Below are positions 1 through 7,361 of a stretch of 30,126 nt of DNA, in pieces. Source of the stretch: Anaerolineae bacterium. Its GTDB lineage: Bacteria; Chloroflexota; Anaerolineae; 4572-78; J111. The DNA lies in NCBI GenBank assembly GCA_023382535.1, contig JAHDWA010000094.1:1-30126 (forward strand), given 5' to 3'. The notes beneath the pieces are model-generated. The model did no database searches. It was not told the origin of the DNA and saw nothing but the letters and a program-made list of their open reading frames with translations. The translations under genes were made by a program, and so were the position numbers. Within the stretch, counting starts at the first letter, position 1. Every line of letters begins with the position of its first letter.

Positions 1-21
1 TCTCGCACCAGGGTCTTGGCC

Positions 22-174
22 TTAAAAACTATCTCTTAAATTACCGAATACTCTCGCAATGTATATCATTGCCAACCAAGCAACTGCTTTAATTTGCGGT
101 ATTTCAAATCCGCATCTTGCACAATTAAAGTTACTTTCCAGAATTTTCTTGGCACTTCCCGTATCTAGTCTCAT
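22..174 (-). CDS. Small CxxC protein, 50 aa, unknown function
   Basis: This short minus-strand frame runs from an ATG at 174 to a TAA at 22-24. A strong ribosome-binding site (AGGGAGGTAA) sits about 6 nt upstream of the ATG, which is the main reason to call it a gene. The 50-residue product has one CxxC pair (Cys18, Cys21) near its middle, followed by a hydrophobic stretch (about residues 30-40, AVAWLAMIYIA) and a basic/polar tail ending NLRDSF. A single CxxC could bind metal if two molecules pair, or be redox active. The frame is AT-rich compared with argH downstream. I do not recognise the family. The unusually good ribosome-binding site argues against a chance frame. Confidence 0.55.
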   Translation of the reverse strand: MRLDTGSAKKILESNFNCARCGFEIPQIKAVAWLAMIYIARVFGNLRDSF

Positions 175-271
175 TTTGGATTACCTCCCTACAGTTGTCA
201 ACAGCTTAACCTCGAAATAGCGGGAAAACCAACTATAGATAAATTCAGTGGTTTAAGTTGTGGTTTCTATT

Positions 272-1660
272 TTAGCCCTCACCGCCTGCCTCCCCCACCA
301 ACGCCCGCAACGACTCCCACTGCTCCCGCACAGCGGCTTCGGCGGTGCCGCCGGGACTGGTACGGCGGTCGGCGGCGCGGTTGAAGGTGAGCCATTGGTG
401 AACATCGCGGTCAAACAGGGGGCTGAACTGCTGGTAGGCGGCCAGGGGGAAGGAGAAGAGGGGCTGGTCCAGCTCGATGGCTTTGCGCACGATTTCGCCG
501 ACCAGGTGGTGCGCCTGGCGGAAGGGCATGCCCTTCGTCACCAGGTAATCGGCCAGTTCGGTCGCCAGCATGGCGCTGTCCATCGAGTCGTAAATTTTGG
601 AGGCGTCTACGGTCAGAGTGCTGACCACCCCCGTGGTAATGGGCAGGGTCAGCATGAGCGTGTCTACGGTGTCAAAGAGCGGCTCTTTGTCTTCCTGGAG
701 GTCCTTGTTGTAGGTTGAAGGCAGGCCCTTGAGAGTGGTCAGCAGGCCGGTCAGGTGGCCGGCGACCCGCCCGGTTTTGCCTCGGATCAATTCGAGCGAG
801 TCGGCGTTCTTTTTCTGCGGCATCAGGCTGGAGCCGGTGGCGTAGGCGTCGGCAATGGCGACAAAGCCAAACTCGCGGCTGCTGTAGAGGATCAAATCCT
901 CGGCCAGCCGGCTGAGATGGACCTGGGTAATCGCCGCCCAGCTCAGAAACTCCAGCAGGTAATCGCGGTCGCCGACCGCATCCATACTGTTGGCAGACAG
1001 CGCGGCAAAGCCCAACGCCCCGGCCAGAAAGGAGCGGTCAATCCCCAGCGGATTGCCGGCCAAAGCCCCGCTGCCGAGCGGCAGCACGTCCACCCGCCGG
1101 GTCAGATCGTCCAGCCGTTCTTTATCGCGCTGCAGCATCCAGCCGTAGCTCAGCAGCCAGTGGGCGAAACGCACCGGCTGGGCCTGCTGCAAGTGGGTGT
1201 AGCCGGGCATGATGACGTTGAAATATTCGTCGGCTTTGGCGATGAGGGCCTGCTGCAAGGTGATAACCTGCGCCCGCAGTTTCACAATCTGCCGCTTGAG
1301 CCAGAGGCGGGTATCGGTAGCGGCCTGGTCGTTGCGGGAGCGGCCGGTATGCAGCTTGCCGGCCACCTCGCCGACCAGCTCGCCCAGACGGCGCTCAACG
1401 GCGGTGTGGATATCCTCGTCGCCGGCTTTCAGCTCAAAGCGGTTCTGGGCAAACTCGGTCCGGATTTCGTCCAGGCCGTCCTGCAAAACGTCGGCCTCTT
1501 CTTCGCTGATGATGCCGGCGCGGGCCAGGGCGCGGGCATAAGCCATACTGCCGTCCAGGTCGGCTTCCCACAGCCGGACATCAAAGTAAATGCTGTCTTG
1601 GAATTGGCGCATGAGCGGGTCTGTCTGCCCGCTGAAGCGACCCCCCCAGAGTTGAGTCAT
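272..1660 (-). CDS. argH: Argininosuccinate lyase
   Basis: This cytoplasmic enzyme splits argininosuccinate into arginine and fumarate, the last step of arginine synthesis. The product is about 462 residues, normal for the fumarase/aspartase superfamily. The N-terminus (MTQLWGGRF) is typical of ArgH. Visible family motifs are HTGRSRND (about residues 104-111), GYTHLQ (about 153-158) and the signature loop GSSLMPQKKN (about 276-285) carrying the catalytic serine. I chose the ATG at 1660; an in-frame GTG at 1663 immediately precedes it, and neither has a strong ribosome-binding site. Its usual partner argG lies on the same strand 3.6 kb upstream, separated by genes of different composition. Confidence 0.97.
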   Translation of the reverse strand: MTQLWGGRFSGQTDPLMRQFQDSIYFDVRLWEADLDGSMAYARALARAGIISEEEADVLQDGLDEIRTEFAQNRFELKAGDEDIHTAVERRLGELVGEVAGKLHTGRSRNDQAATDTRLWLKRQIVKLRAQVITLQQALIAKADEYFNVIMPGYTHLQQAQPVRFAHWLLSYGWMLQRDKERLDDLTRRVDVLPLGSGALAGNPLGIDRSFLAGALGFAALSANSMDAVGDRDYLLEFLSWAAITQVHLSRLAEDLILYSSREFGFVAIADAYATGSSLMPQKKNADSLELIRGKTGRVAGHLTGLLTTLKGLPSTYNKDLQEDKEPLFDTVDTLMLTLPITTGVVSTLTVDASKIYDSMDSAMLATELADYLVTKGMPFRQAHHLVGEIVRKAIELDQPLFSFPLAAYQQFSPLFDRDVHQWLTFNRAADRRTSPGGTAEAAVREQWESLRALVGEAGGEG

Positions 1661-1702
1661 CACTTGTACCCATAGCCTTTGTCAAGGCATTTTCATACAG
1701 CC

Positions 1703-1948
1703 TTATTTCTTAGGACATGGCCCCCAATAGGGGCGACCCTGCGCATCATAAAGAAGGCAAATTTTTGGGCGTTGCGGTTTATCGCCATGCCCATCTTTGG
1801 GTGGCGTCACTTCAATGCCAGTAATTTTGACCTCGTCATACTCCACTTCGTAAGCATCTAACATGGTGGTTAGAACTTCCCTTAACGTTTTGAGAATTTT
1901 GTCTGTCTTGGCTTGTTTTTGATTAAGTTCTTCAATAGTTATAGACAT
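1703..1948 (-). CDS. Hypothetical protein, 81 aa
   Basis: The frame starts at an ATG at 1948 with an excellent ribosome-binding site (AGGAGG, 5 nt spacing). The N-terminal half (about residues 5-35) is charged and probably helical, possibly a short coiled coil. The C-terminal half contains a proline/glycine/charged linker (about 50-62) followed by a beta-like segment ending in YWGPCPKK. There are two cysteines and no membrane segment or signal peptide. The gene is AT-rich relative to argH, which ends up 43 bp downstream of it on the same strand. It diverges from the TPR gene, and the two share the palindromic promoter region at 1992-2028. I do not recognise the family. Its size and the shared operator would fit a small regulator or antitoxin-like protein, but no DNA-binding motif is visible. 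Confidence 0.7.
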   Translation of the reverse strand: MSITIEELNQKQAKTDKILKTLREVLTTMLDAYEVEYDEVKITGIEVTPPKDGHGDKPQRPKICLLYDAQGRPYWGPCPKK

Positions 1949-1991
1949 GGGATCCTCCTAAGGGTCAGTTTAGTAGAAGCTTGGGCAAATT

Positions 1992-2028
1992 TCATTATAT
2001 CATATCTTTGAGAGATATGATATAATGA
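1992..2028. promoter_or_regulatory. Perfect 16-bp inverted repeat with mirrored divergent promoters
   Basis: The arms 1992-2007 (TCATTATATCATATCT) and 2013-2028 are exact reverse complements around the 5-nt centre TTGAG. Each arm carries a consensus -10 box facing outward: TATAAT at 2021-2026 on the plus strand and at 1999-1994 on the minus strand. A weak -35-like TATCAT lies 17 bp upstream of each, inside the opposite arm. Two overlapping, back-to-back promoters are therefore built into one palindrome, between the 81-aa gene and the TPR gene. This is typical of an autoregulated divergent operator. A structural hairpin without regulatory role is the alternative. Confidence 0.6.
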
Positions 2029-2055
2029 CCGCAGTTGCAGCTACAGAAATTCTCA

Positions 2056-3798
2056 ATGATGGGCTACAAGTTACAGAAAAAGCTTCTCAAATTGCAAAAA
2101 GATCTGAATATTTTGCAGACTCGTGAGGCCAAGTTTGGAGCAGGCCAAGCTCCTCTTGAATTGCTGCATTTGATTGAGGATCATGAAAGTGCCATTAAGC
2201 TGACAGAACAGGCGTTAGCCGGTCAAATTTCAGAAAAAGAGTTAGACGAGGAATTAAAGTCACTCAACTTGGCGTTTGGCGGCAGTGTTCAGAACATTAT
2301 CCAAATGGTTCCCATCCCTTTTGTGATGGGTGGATTAGCAATTGGGGTGGTAGTGGCCATTTCATTGTTTCTCAATACTTCCTGGGGACAAATTGCTTTT
2401 GGCCCAATGCCTACAGCGACGCCTCTATTTACGACTCCGGCTGAAGCTCATGAGTTACTCATCCTGGTTGCCGAATTTGAGAGTGCAGGTAATAAAATCG
2501 TCAAAGCGCACGAAGATATTTACGACAAACTGCAAGAGGAAATTAAACGGCTTGATCTAGCCAACGTGCGGGTGCAGTTGGCTCCCAAAGTCAGCCAGGA
2601 TCAGCAAATCGAAACGTGGCAGCAAGTTTACAAACCAATTTTTATTATTTGGGGTGGAACCGATGATGTTCGCACCCTGACCAAATTTTCAATCACGGCT
2701 CCTACCAGCGACGATTTCGCGAGTATACCCACTACAAAAACTCTTTTGGATTTGCAAGACTTTAACCTTTTTATTACTTACGAATTACCGGAACAGATGG
2801 CTTTTTTTGCCAAGTTCACCCTCGGGCAAATCTACTTTAGGAATGATCAGCTTCAGGAAGCCGACAAAGTTTTTGCCTCGGCCCTGCAAAATTATTCCCC
2901 TAAGATTCCCGCCGAAACCCTGGCCACCGCTTACTTTTACCAGGGCTTTACATCTCAAAAATTAAATCAATTAGATGAAGCCGTGGACCAGTATCAGCAG
3001 GCAATTGAGCGAAATCCCGCCCTTTACCAGGCTCACTACAATCGCGGTGTTGCCTTGACGGAGCAAGGGTTATTAAACGAGGCGATCAAAGAGTTCACTC
3101 AAGCGATTGAACTTAACCAAGATTTGCCATTTGCCTATTTCAACCGGGCCAATATTTTAAGGATCGGGGGACAACTTGACAAAGCCTTACAAGATTACAA
3201 CCAGGGATTAAAGCTGAGTCCAGAAAATCCTGATGCGCTACTGGCCAGGGGTGCAGTTTATCGAGAGCAAGGGGAGTACGAGTTGGCCCTGGCCGATTAC
3301 AATCGTACGATTGAACTAGCTCCCAATTTTGCGATGGCTTACATTTTTCGGGCAGAGTTGTATGAAGAACAAGACGCCAAAGCGGAGGCTGAAGCGAATT
3401 ATGACAAAGCCAGCAGCCTGCTTGACCCCCAGCAGGAAAACGATTTATACATTTACGCTCAAGGGTCGCGCGCCTGGTTAGCTTATGAACGAGGCGACTA
3501 TCAGACGGCGATTCAAGCCAATCAAGCCCTCCTGAAATCGAGCCAAACTGTTACCTCCGAACAGCCCAGTTTTTTAGAATTACAGCGTATTCGTTATAAC
3601 CTGACTTTAGCTCTCCTGGCAGATGGACAAACCAGCCAGGCCAAAGCAGAATATGACATCGCCTTGAATCTGGCCCCGGCTTCGGAGATGCTTGACCAGT
3701 TTATTACCGACCTGGAAACATTGCACCAAGTTCAACCCGCTAACGCTAGCATTGCCGAATTTTTAAGCTATATCCAGGCTCAGCCAATAAATCAGTAA
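2056..3798 (+). CDS. Membrane-anchored TPR-repeat protein
   Basis: The product (about 580 residues) begins with a helical, leucine/lysine-rich region, followed by a REAKFG...LELLHLIEDHESAI segment. Such segments often precede effector domains in Chloroflexota and cyanobacterial multidomain proteins (from memory). One hydrophobic segment (about residues 84-106, counted from ATG 2056) should cross the membrane. The C-terminal half (about 245-530) consists of tandem tetratricopeptide repeats with classic AxxxxGxxxxxxG-type spacing, for example AYFNRANILR and ALLARGAVYREQGEYELALADYNRTI, and is probably a protein-interaction scaffold. No enzymatic domain is seen. The start is uncertain: an in-frame TTG at 2035 lies only about 9 nt after the predicted -10, and neither start has a ribosome-binding site. 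The gene is AT-rich and converges on the metallopeptidase gene, with 2 bp between the stops. Confidence 0.85.
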   Translation: MMGYKLQKKLLKLQKDLNILQTREAKFGAGQAPLELLHLIEDHESAIKLTEQALAGQISEKELDEELKSLNLAFGGSVQNIIQMVPIPFVMGGLAIGVVVAISLFLNTSWGQIAFGPMPTATPLFTTPAEAHELLILVAEFESAGNKIVKAHEDIYDKLQEEIKRLDLANVRVQLAPKVSQDQQIETWQQVYKPIFIIWGGTDDVRTLTKFSITAPTSDDFASIPTTKTLLDLQDFNLFITYELPEQMAFFAKFTLGQIYFRNDQLQEADKVFASALQNYSPKIPAETLATAYFYQGFTSQKLNQLDEAVDQYQQAIERNPALYQAHYNRGVALTEQGLLNEAIKEFTQAIELNQDLPFAYFNRANILRIGGQLDKALQDYNQGLKLSPENPDALLARGAVYREQGEYELALADYNRTIELAPNFAMAYIFRAELYEEQDAKAEAEANYDKASSLLDPQQENDLYIYAQGSRAWLAYERGDYQTAIQANQALLKSSQTVTSEQPSFLELQRIRYNLTLALLADGQTSQAKAEYDIALNLAPASEMLDQFITDLETLHQVQPANASIAEFLSYIQAQPINQ

Positions 3799-3800
3799 TT

Positions 3801-5267
3801 TCAAGTCTTTCTAAAGGTACGTTCGGCAAAAAAGTTGGTTACATGGGCCGGTTCAGCCACTGAATTTAAAAAACAGCCGCTTAATCTTTTCTCCCATCCC
3901 TTCTCCGTAACTTTATTCCGCATTATTCTCTCTTCATAAGCCAAACGTAAGGCCGGCACCAAATACCGGGGCCAACAATTGGCATTCTTCAAACTAACCA
4001 ACGCCCTTTTGGCCCGATAAATTCTTCGCTTAATAGCTAAGCGTTCTGTATATTCTGCCTGCCTCATTTGATCGTAGATTTTGTACAGATTAACCTCACC
4101 TGTCTTCTCATTGATACCTGGCGCAATACCGGCCTCCCAACATGCTTCTACCAGGCTGCTTAACCACTGGAGGATAGTAACGGCAGATAATGGGCTTACA
4201 TCAAACGTATCATCTTCCTTTTTTACCGCCTGTTTAAGTTTGTCAACATGGTCGTTCTGTGAAAAAAGTTTCTGCCAGCGATAAAGCAAACGATTAGCCT
4301 CCGTTTTGTACCCCAATTTATCCCTGGCAAAAATTATATTGAACATGATCCTAAAGCAGGTGGACGGGTATCTGGAATCAAAATCGGTAAAAACATCATC
4401 CTTGAGCAGTATCTCCTGGAGCGAGTTAACATAAACCGGTCCCGCCAGCATCACCCCAAACATATCGGCCGCCAGTTCCTCTAACCAGAATTGATAGTAA
4501 TCTTCGCCATTTTGTTGGATTGCATCAACACACTTAGAAACTACGCTGATAGAGGCGTTTTGTATGGCTAGCTGTTCCATCCTGGTTTTCACATTTTTCT
4601 TGAGGTAGGACAAATCTGGATTTTTGCAGGTTAGTCTGTGAAAAAGATCGTGCCCTACCTCATGGTGAATCGCGCACAAATTCCAGGGGGTCTCCATGCG
4701 ATCAAAAGGAATGGTGATAAGCGGGATCAAAGCTTCACCGGTAGGGCGAATATTGAAATTTGAGCTTACCTCTAACACCGCAATTGGCGGCAGTCCCAGG
4801 GACTCGCCGGTAAGAGTTTCAATACCACGCATAGCGTAAAAACAGTCACGAATAATAATGTCAATTTTGTTGAGAAAGTGGCGATATTTGAGCACCATAC
4901 GCTGCTCAATTGCCAACCTGAAGGCTTGCCACTGTTCTTGAAAACCTGCTTTTTCGCCTAACTGGTCTGATAACCCCTGGTAATGATTTATAAAATTATG
5001 GTCAGGTAAATCTGCCAGGTCAATTTTTATCTGGTCTGCGCTGGCAAGAGGCGAGGCAATATTACCCTTGATCGCGTTAAAGTAATGGCTATACTCCTCT
5101 TGCAGATAAAAGCGATCTGCTTCCTGCATATAGCTTATATCTCGGTCTATCTGGTCATAACGCAGCCTTAAGTTATGGGCAGCAAAGTGAAGTAACCCTT
5201 TCTGTTGCCTGGGCCTGCCTGCCGGAGCTTCGGGTGAAGATGCCTCTTGCTTATCGCCGTTGCTCAT
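3801..5267 (-). CDS. Putative HExxH zinc metallopeptidase, unknown family
   Basis: The 488-residue product has no signal peptide or membrane segment, so it is probably cytoplasmic. A zinc-binding HEVGH motif lies at about residues 202-206 in a helical context (AIHHEVGHDLFHRL). About 58 residues later comes EELAADMFG (about 263-271), matching the glutamate-bearing third ligand helix of gluzincin-type peptidases, where the downstream Glu with a following AxD completes zinc binding. The rest resembles nothing I can name; the N-terminus is Pro/Ala/Gln-rich and the C-terminus basic. The start ATG at 5267 has a moderate GAAAGG upstream. Composition is AT-rich like the TPR gene next to it, and both lie in the block separating argG from argH. 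It could act on a cellular protein, or be an effector-like peptidase of an accessory system. The enzymatic class is fairly secure; the role is unknown. Confidence 0.75.
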   Translation of the reverse strand: MSNGDKQEASSPEAPAGRPRQQKGLLHFAAHNLRLRYDQIDRDISYMQEADRFYLQEEYSHYFNAIKGNIASPLASADQIKIDLADLPDHNFINHYQGLSDQLGEKAGFQEQWQAFRLAIEQRMVLKYRHFLNKIDIIIRDCFYAMRGIETLTGESLGLPPIAVLEVSSNFNIRPTGEALIPLITIPFDRMETPWNLCAIHHEVGHDLFHRLTCKNPDLSYLKKNVKTRMEQLAIQNASISVVSKCVDAIQQNGEDYYQFWLEELAADMFGVMLAGPVYVNSLQEILLKDDVFTDFDSRYPSTCFRIMFNIIFARDKLGYKTEANRLLYRWQKLFSQNDHVDKLKQAVKKEDDTFDVSPLSAVTILQWLSSLVEACWEAGIAPGINEKTGEVNLYKIYDQMRQAEYTERLAIKRRIYRAKRALVSLKNANCWPRYLVPALRLAYEERIMRNKVTEKGWEKRLSGCFLNSVAEPAHVTNFFAERTFRKT

Positions 5268-5313
5268 AGGTGTTAGACCTTTCTAGATTACAGGTAGACT
5301 GCTTTGATTGCGA

Positions 5314-6636
5314 TCAATCCCGCTTAAACTTGCTGTAATCCGGCTCCTCGTGTATTCCCCGGCGCACGCCTTCGATGTCAAGCATGGCCTGGACCTTCAT
5401 CGGCAGGCCAAAGAGCTTGATGAAGCCCTCGGCGTCCTCCTGGTTGTAGACATCCTCCTCGCCGAAGGTGGCGTAATCTTCGCGGTAGAGGCTGTAAGGT
5501 GACTTGCGCCCGACCAGCATCACGTGGCCTTTGTAGAGCTTCAGCCTGACCGTGCCGGTCATGTGGCGCTGTGTGACCGCCACAAAAGCGTCGAGCGCTT
5601 CACGCAGCGGGCTGTACCACTGGCCGTTGTAGACCAATTCGGCATACTTGTGGGCGATCAGCTCTTTGTAGTGCAGCGTCTGCTTGTCCAGGCAAAGCTG
5701 CTCCAGGGCCTGGTGCGCTTCGACCAGAATCGTGCCGCCGGGCGTCTCGTAGACCCCGTGACTCTTCACACCGACCAGCCGGTTTTCCACCAGGTCCACC
5801 CGGCCCACGCCGTGCCGCCCGCCGATTTCGTTGAGCGTGGTCACCAGGCCAATGGGGCCTTTGGCTTCGCCGTTGAGCCGCTTGGGAATGCCCTCCTGAA
5901 AATCAATCTCGACATACTCCGGCTTGTCGGGGGCATCCTGCGGGTCTACCGTCATCTGGTACATGGCCCGCTCCGGCTCAATCCAGGGATCTTCGAGAAT
6001 GCCACCCTCGTGGCTGAGGTGCCAGATGTTGTGGTCGCGGCTGTAGATGGATTTGACCGTGGCCGAGACGGGCACGTTGAACTCGGCGGCGTACTCCAGG
6101 GCATCTTCACGGGAGCGGATGTCCCACTCGCGCCAGGGTGCAATCACCCGCAGCCGGGGATTGAGCGCCTGGTAGGTCAGCTCAAAGCGGACCTGGTCAT
6201 TGCCTTTGCCGGTGGCCCCGTGCGCCACGGCATCGGCCCCTTCCAGTTCGGCAATTTCGACCTGCCGCCGGGCGATCAAGGGGCGGGCAAAGCTGGTGCC
6301 GAGCAAATATTTGCGCTCATAAATTGCCCCGGCCCGCAGCGTCGGGAAGATGTACTGGCTGATAAATTCTTCGCGCAAATCTTCGATGTAACATTTGCGG
6401 GCGCCGGAAGCCAGGGCCTTGGCTTCCAGACCGTCCAATTCTTCTTCCTGGCCCAGATTGGCGCACATACAGACAACGTCACAGCCGTAATTGTTGCGCA
6501 GCCAGGGCACAATCACACTGGTGTCCAGCCCGCCGGAGTAGGCCAGCACGACCTTTTTTACTTTCGACCGCTCTGCTTTTGCCTGGGGAGCATCCAGGGC
6601 CAGCCGGTGCTCCTTTTTCTTTTTATCTTTTCCCAT
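5314..6636 (-). CDS. argG: Argininosuccinate synthase
   Basis: This enzyme joins citrulline and aspartate using ATP to form argininosuccinate, the substrate of ArgH. The product is 440 residues, slightly longer than the usual 400-410 because of a lysine-rich N-terminal extension (about 25 residues) before the core. The PP-loop ATP pyrophosphatase motif YSGGLDTS lies at about residues 33-40. Further family hallmarks are [10 protein letters not shown], the [11 protein letters not shown] segment and the citrulline/aspartate-binding [16 protein letters not shown]. The start ATG at 6636 is preceded by GGAGA. An internal start near the core is possible but has no better support. A hairpin (6691-6725) lies between this gene and the small membrane-protein gene upstream on the same strand. 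Confidence 0.97.
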   Translation of the reverse strand: MGKDKKKKEHRLALDAPQAKAERSKVKKVVLAYSGGLDTSVIVPWLRNNYGCDVVCMCANLGQEEELDGLEAKALASGARKCYIEDLREEFISQYIFPTLRAGAIYERKYLLGTSFARPLIARRQVEIAELEGADAVAHGATGKGNDQVRFELTYQALNPRLRVIAPWREWDIRSREDALEYAAEFNVPVSATVKSIYSRDHNIWHLSHEGGILEDPWIEPERAMYQMTVDPQDAPDKPEYVEIDFQEGIPKRLNGEAKGPIGLVTTLNEIGGRHGVGRVDLVENRLVGVKSHGVYETPGGTILVEAHQALEQLCLDKQTLHYKELIAHKYAELVYNGQWYSPLREALDAFVAVTQRHMTGTVRLKLYKGHVMLVGRKSPYSLYREDYATFGEEDVYNQEDAEGFIKLFGLPMKVQAMLDIEGVRRGIHEEPDYSKFKRD

Positions 6637-6690
6637 ATCGTCTCCGGATAGATTGTTTAGGTTAAGATGTGGGATGCAGGGTCGCAGAGG

Positions 6691-6725
6691 AGCAGGGTAA
6701 TGGAGATGTTACCTGCTACCCTGCT
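6691..6725. repeat. Hairpin upstream of argG
   Basis: AGCAGGGTA (6691-6699) and TACCCTGCT (6717-6725) form a perfect 9-bp stem with a 17-nt loop. A competing smaller stem, GGTAA (6696-6700) with TTACC (6709-6713), uses overlapping bases. It lies 55 nt upstream of the argG start. It could be an attenuator-like leader structure or just a dispersed intergenic repeat; there is no U-tract on the argG side. Confidence 0.35.
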
Positions 6726-6738
6726 ACTTTGTCACCTG

Positions 6739-6954
6739 TCATATTCTGCGGCGAATATCATCCAGCCGGCGGATGAGGGCTGCTGCCGCACTGGTCAGGG
6801 CAATCAGCTCGGGGGCCGAGAGAGGTTTGACTTCTTCCCCCTCCTTCAGATCGGTCGGCGCTGTTGCGAGCAGATAAGCTACGCCCGCCCCCAAAATTGC
6901 GCCGATGATGCCGCCAATGGCTAAAGCACGCTTCTGTTTTAGGTCTAATTCCAT
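6739..6954 (-). CDS. Small single-pass membrane protein, 71 aa
   Basis: The product has a short charged N-terminus (MELDLKQKR), one glycine/alanine-rich transmembrane segment (about residues 11-30, AIGGIIGAILGAGVAYLLA) and a polar tail ending in a basic amphipathic stretch (RRLDDIRRRI). The glycine-rich helix resembles YtxH-like or phage-shock-type small proteins, but the family cannot be assigned. The start ATG at 6954 has AGG nearby upstream. It is co-directional with argG, 102 bp away, separated from it by a hairpin. No functional link to arginine synthesis is apparent. Confidence 0.6.
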   Translation of the reverse strand: MELDLKQKRALAIGGIIGAILGAGVAYLLATAPTDLKEGEEVKPLSAPELIALTSAAAALIRRLDDIRRRI

Positions 6955-7072
6955 AGAACCTGCCTTCTTTCGTTTTGAACTGTGGGATAACAGGGCGGAT
7001 TATAATACACAATGACTATATTGTGAAACTCAATTCAAGTGGTTTCATGCTCACCATCCGGCTGTTATTTAA

Positions 7073-7119
7073 GGCGACAGGCACTCATCGTGCGTTTAAA
7101 AGTGCCTGTCACCTTTTTT
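7073..7119 (+). terminator. Palindrome with T-run in the 6955-7361 gap
   Basis: GACAGGCACT (7076-7085) pairs exactly with AGTGCCTGTC (7101-7110). Flanking GG/CC pairs beyond one mismatch extend the stem to 12 of 13. A run of six T (7114-7119) follows, giving the form of an intrinsic terminator read on the plus strand. No plus-strand gene lies directly upstream, so it may be a dispersed palindromic element instead. The rest of the 400-bp gap holds one small hairpin and no convincing gene. Confidence 0.45.
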
Positions 7120-7137
7120 CCGATAGAGTCTGTCAGC

Positions 7138-7153
7138 CTGTCCAAAAGGACAG
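7138..7153. repeat. Short perfect hairpin CTGTCC-AAAA-GGACAG
   Basis: A 6-bp perfect stem with a tetraloop is followed by TTTCTCTT. It lies about 20 bp after the larger palindrome and about 200 bp upstream of the oxidase gene. Function is unknown; it could be a weak terminator. Confidence 0.3.
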
Positions 7154-7361
7154 TTTCTCTTAGAACATTTGGACGGTTAAAAACCAATCTTTTGGCTGAT
7201 GGATAAACGACCCTTTTACGCTAAACTCACGGAGGTGCTCTTGCTTGACTAACCGATTAATCTTTCATCCGAAAATGCGGAAAAAGCCGCAAAAATTGGG
7301 GGTATGAGTTGCACAAGAAGCGAGAGTATCCACTTATCAATTTAGCCAAGGAGGAAATACC

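Noticed and set aside
755..1675. 306-codon plus-strand open frame opposite argH
   Set aside because: It is a reading-frame shadow of the GC-rich argH gene; the composition is low-complexity and there is no ribosome-binding site.
2025..2126. 33-codon frame from the ATG inside the palindrome, overlapping the TPR gene start
   Set aside because: The ATG overlaps the predicted -10 box, so it would not be in the transcript from that promoter, and there is no ribosome-binding site.
5524..6651. 375-codon plus-strand open frame opposite argG
   Set aside because: Shadow of argG caused by GC-rich codon structure; the predicted protein has no recognisable domain.
7199..7252. 17-codon frame (MDKRPFYAKLTEVLLLD) before the oxidase gene
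   Set aside because: Too short and without a ribosome-binding site; could be a gene remnant, but nothing supports translation.
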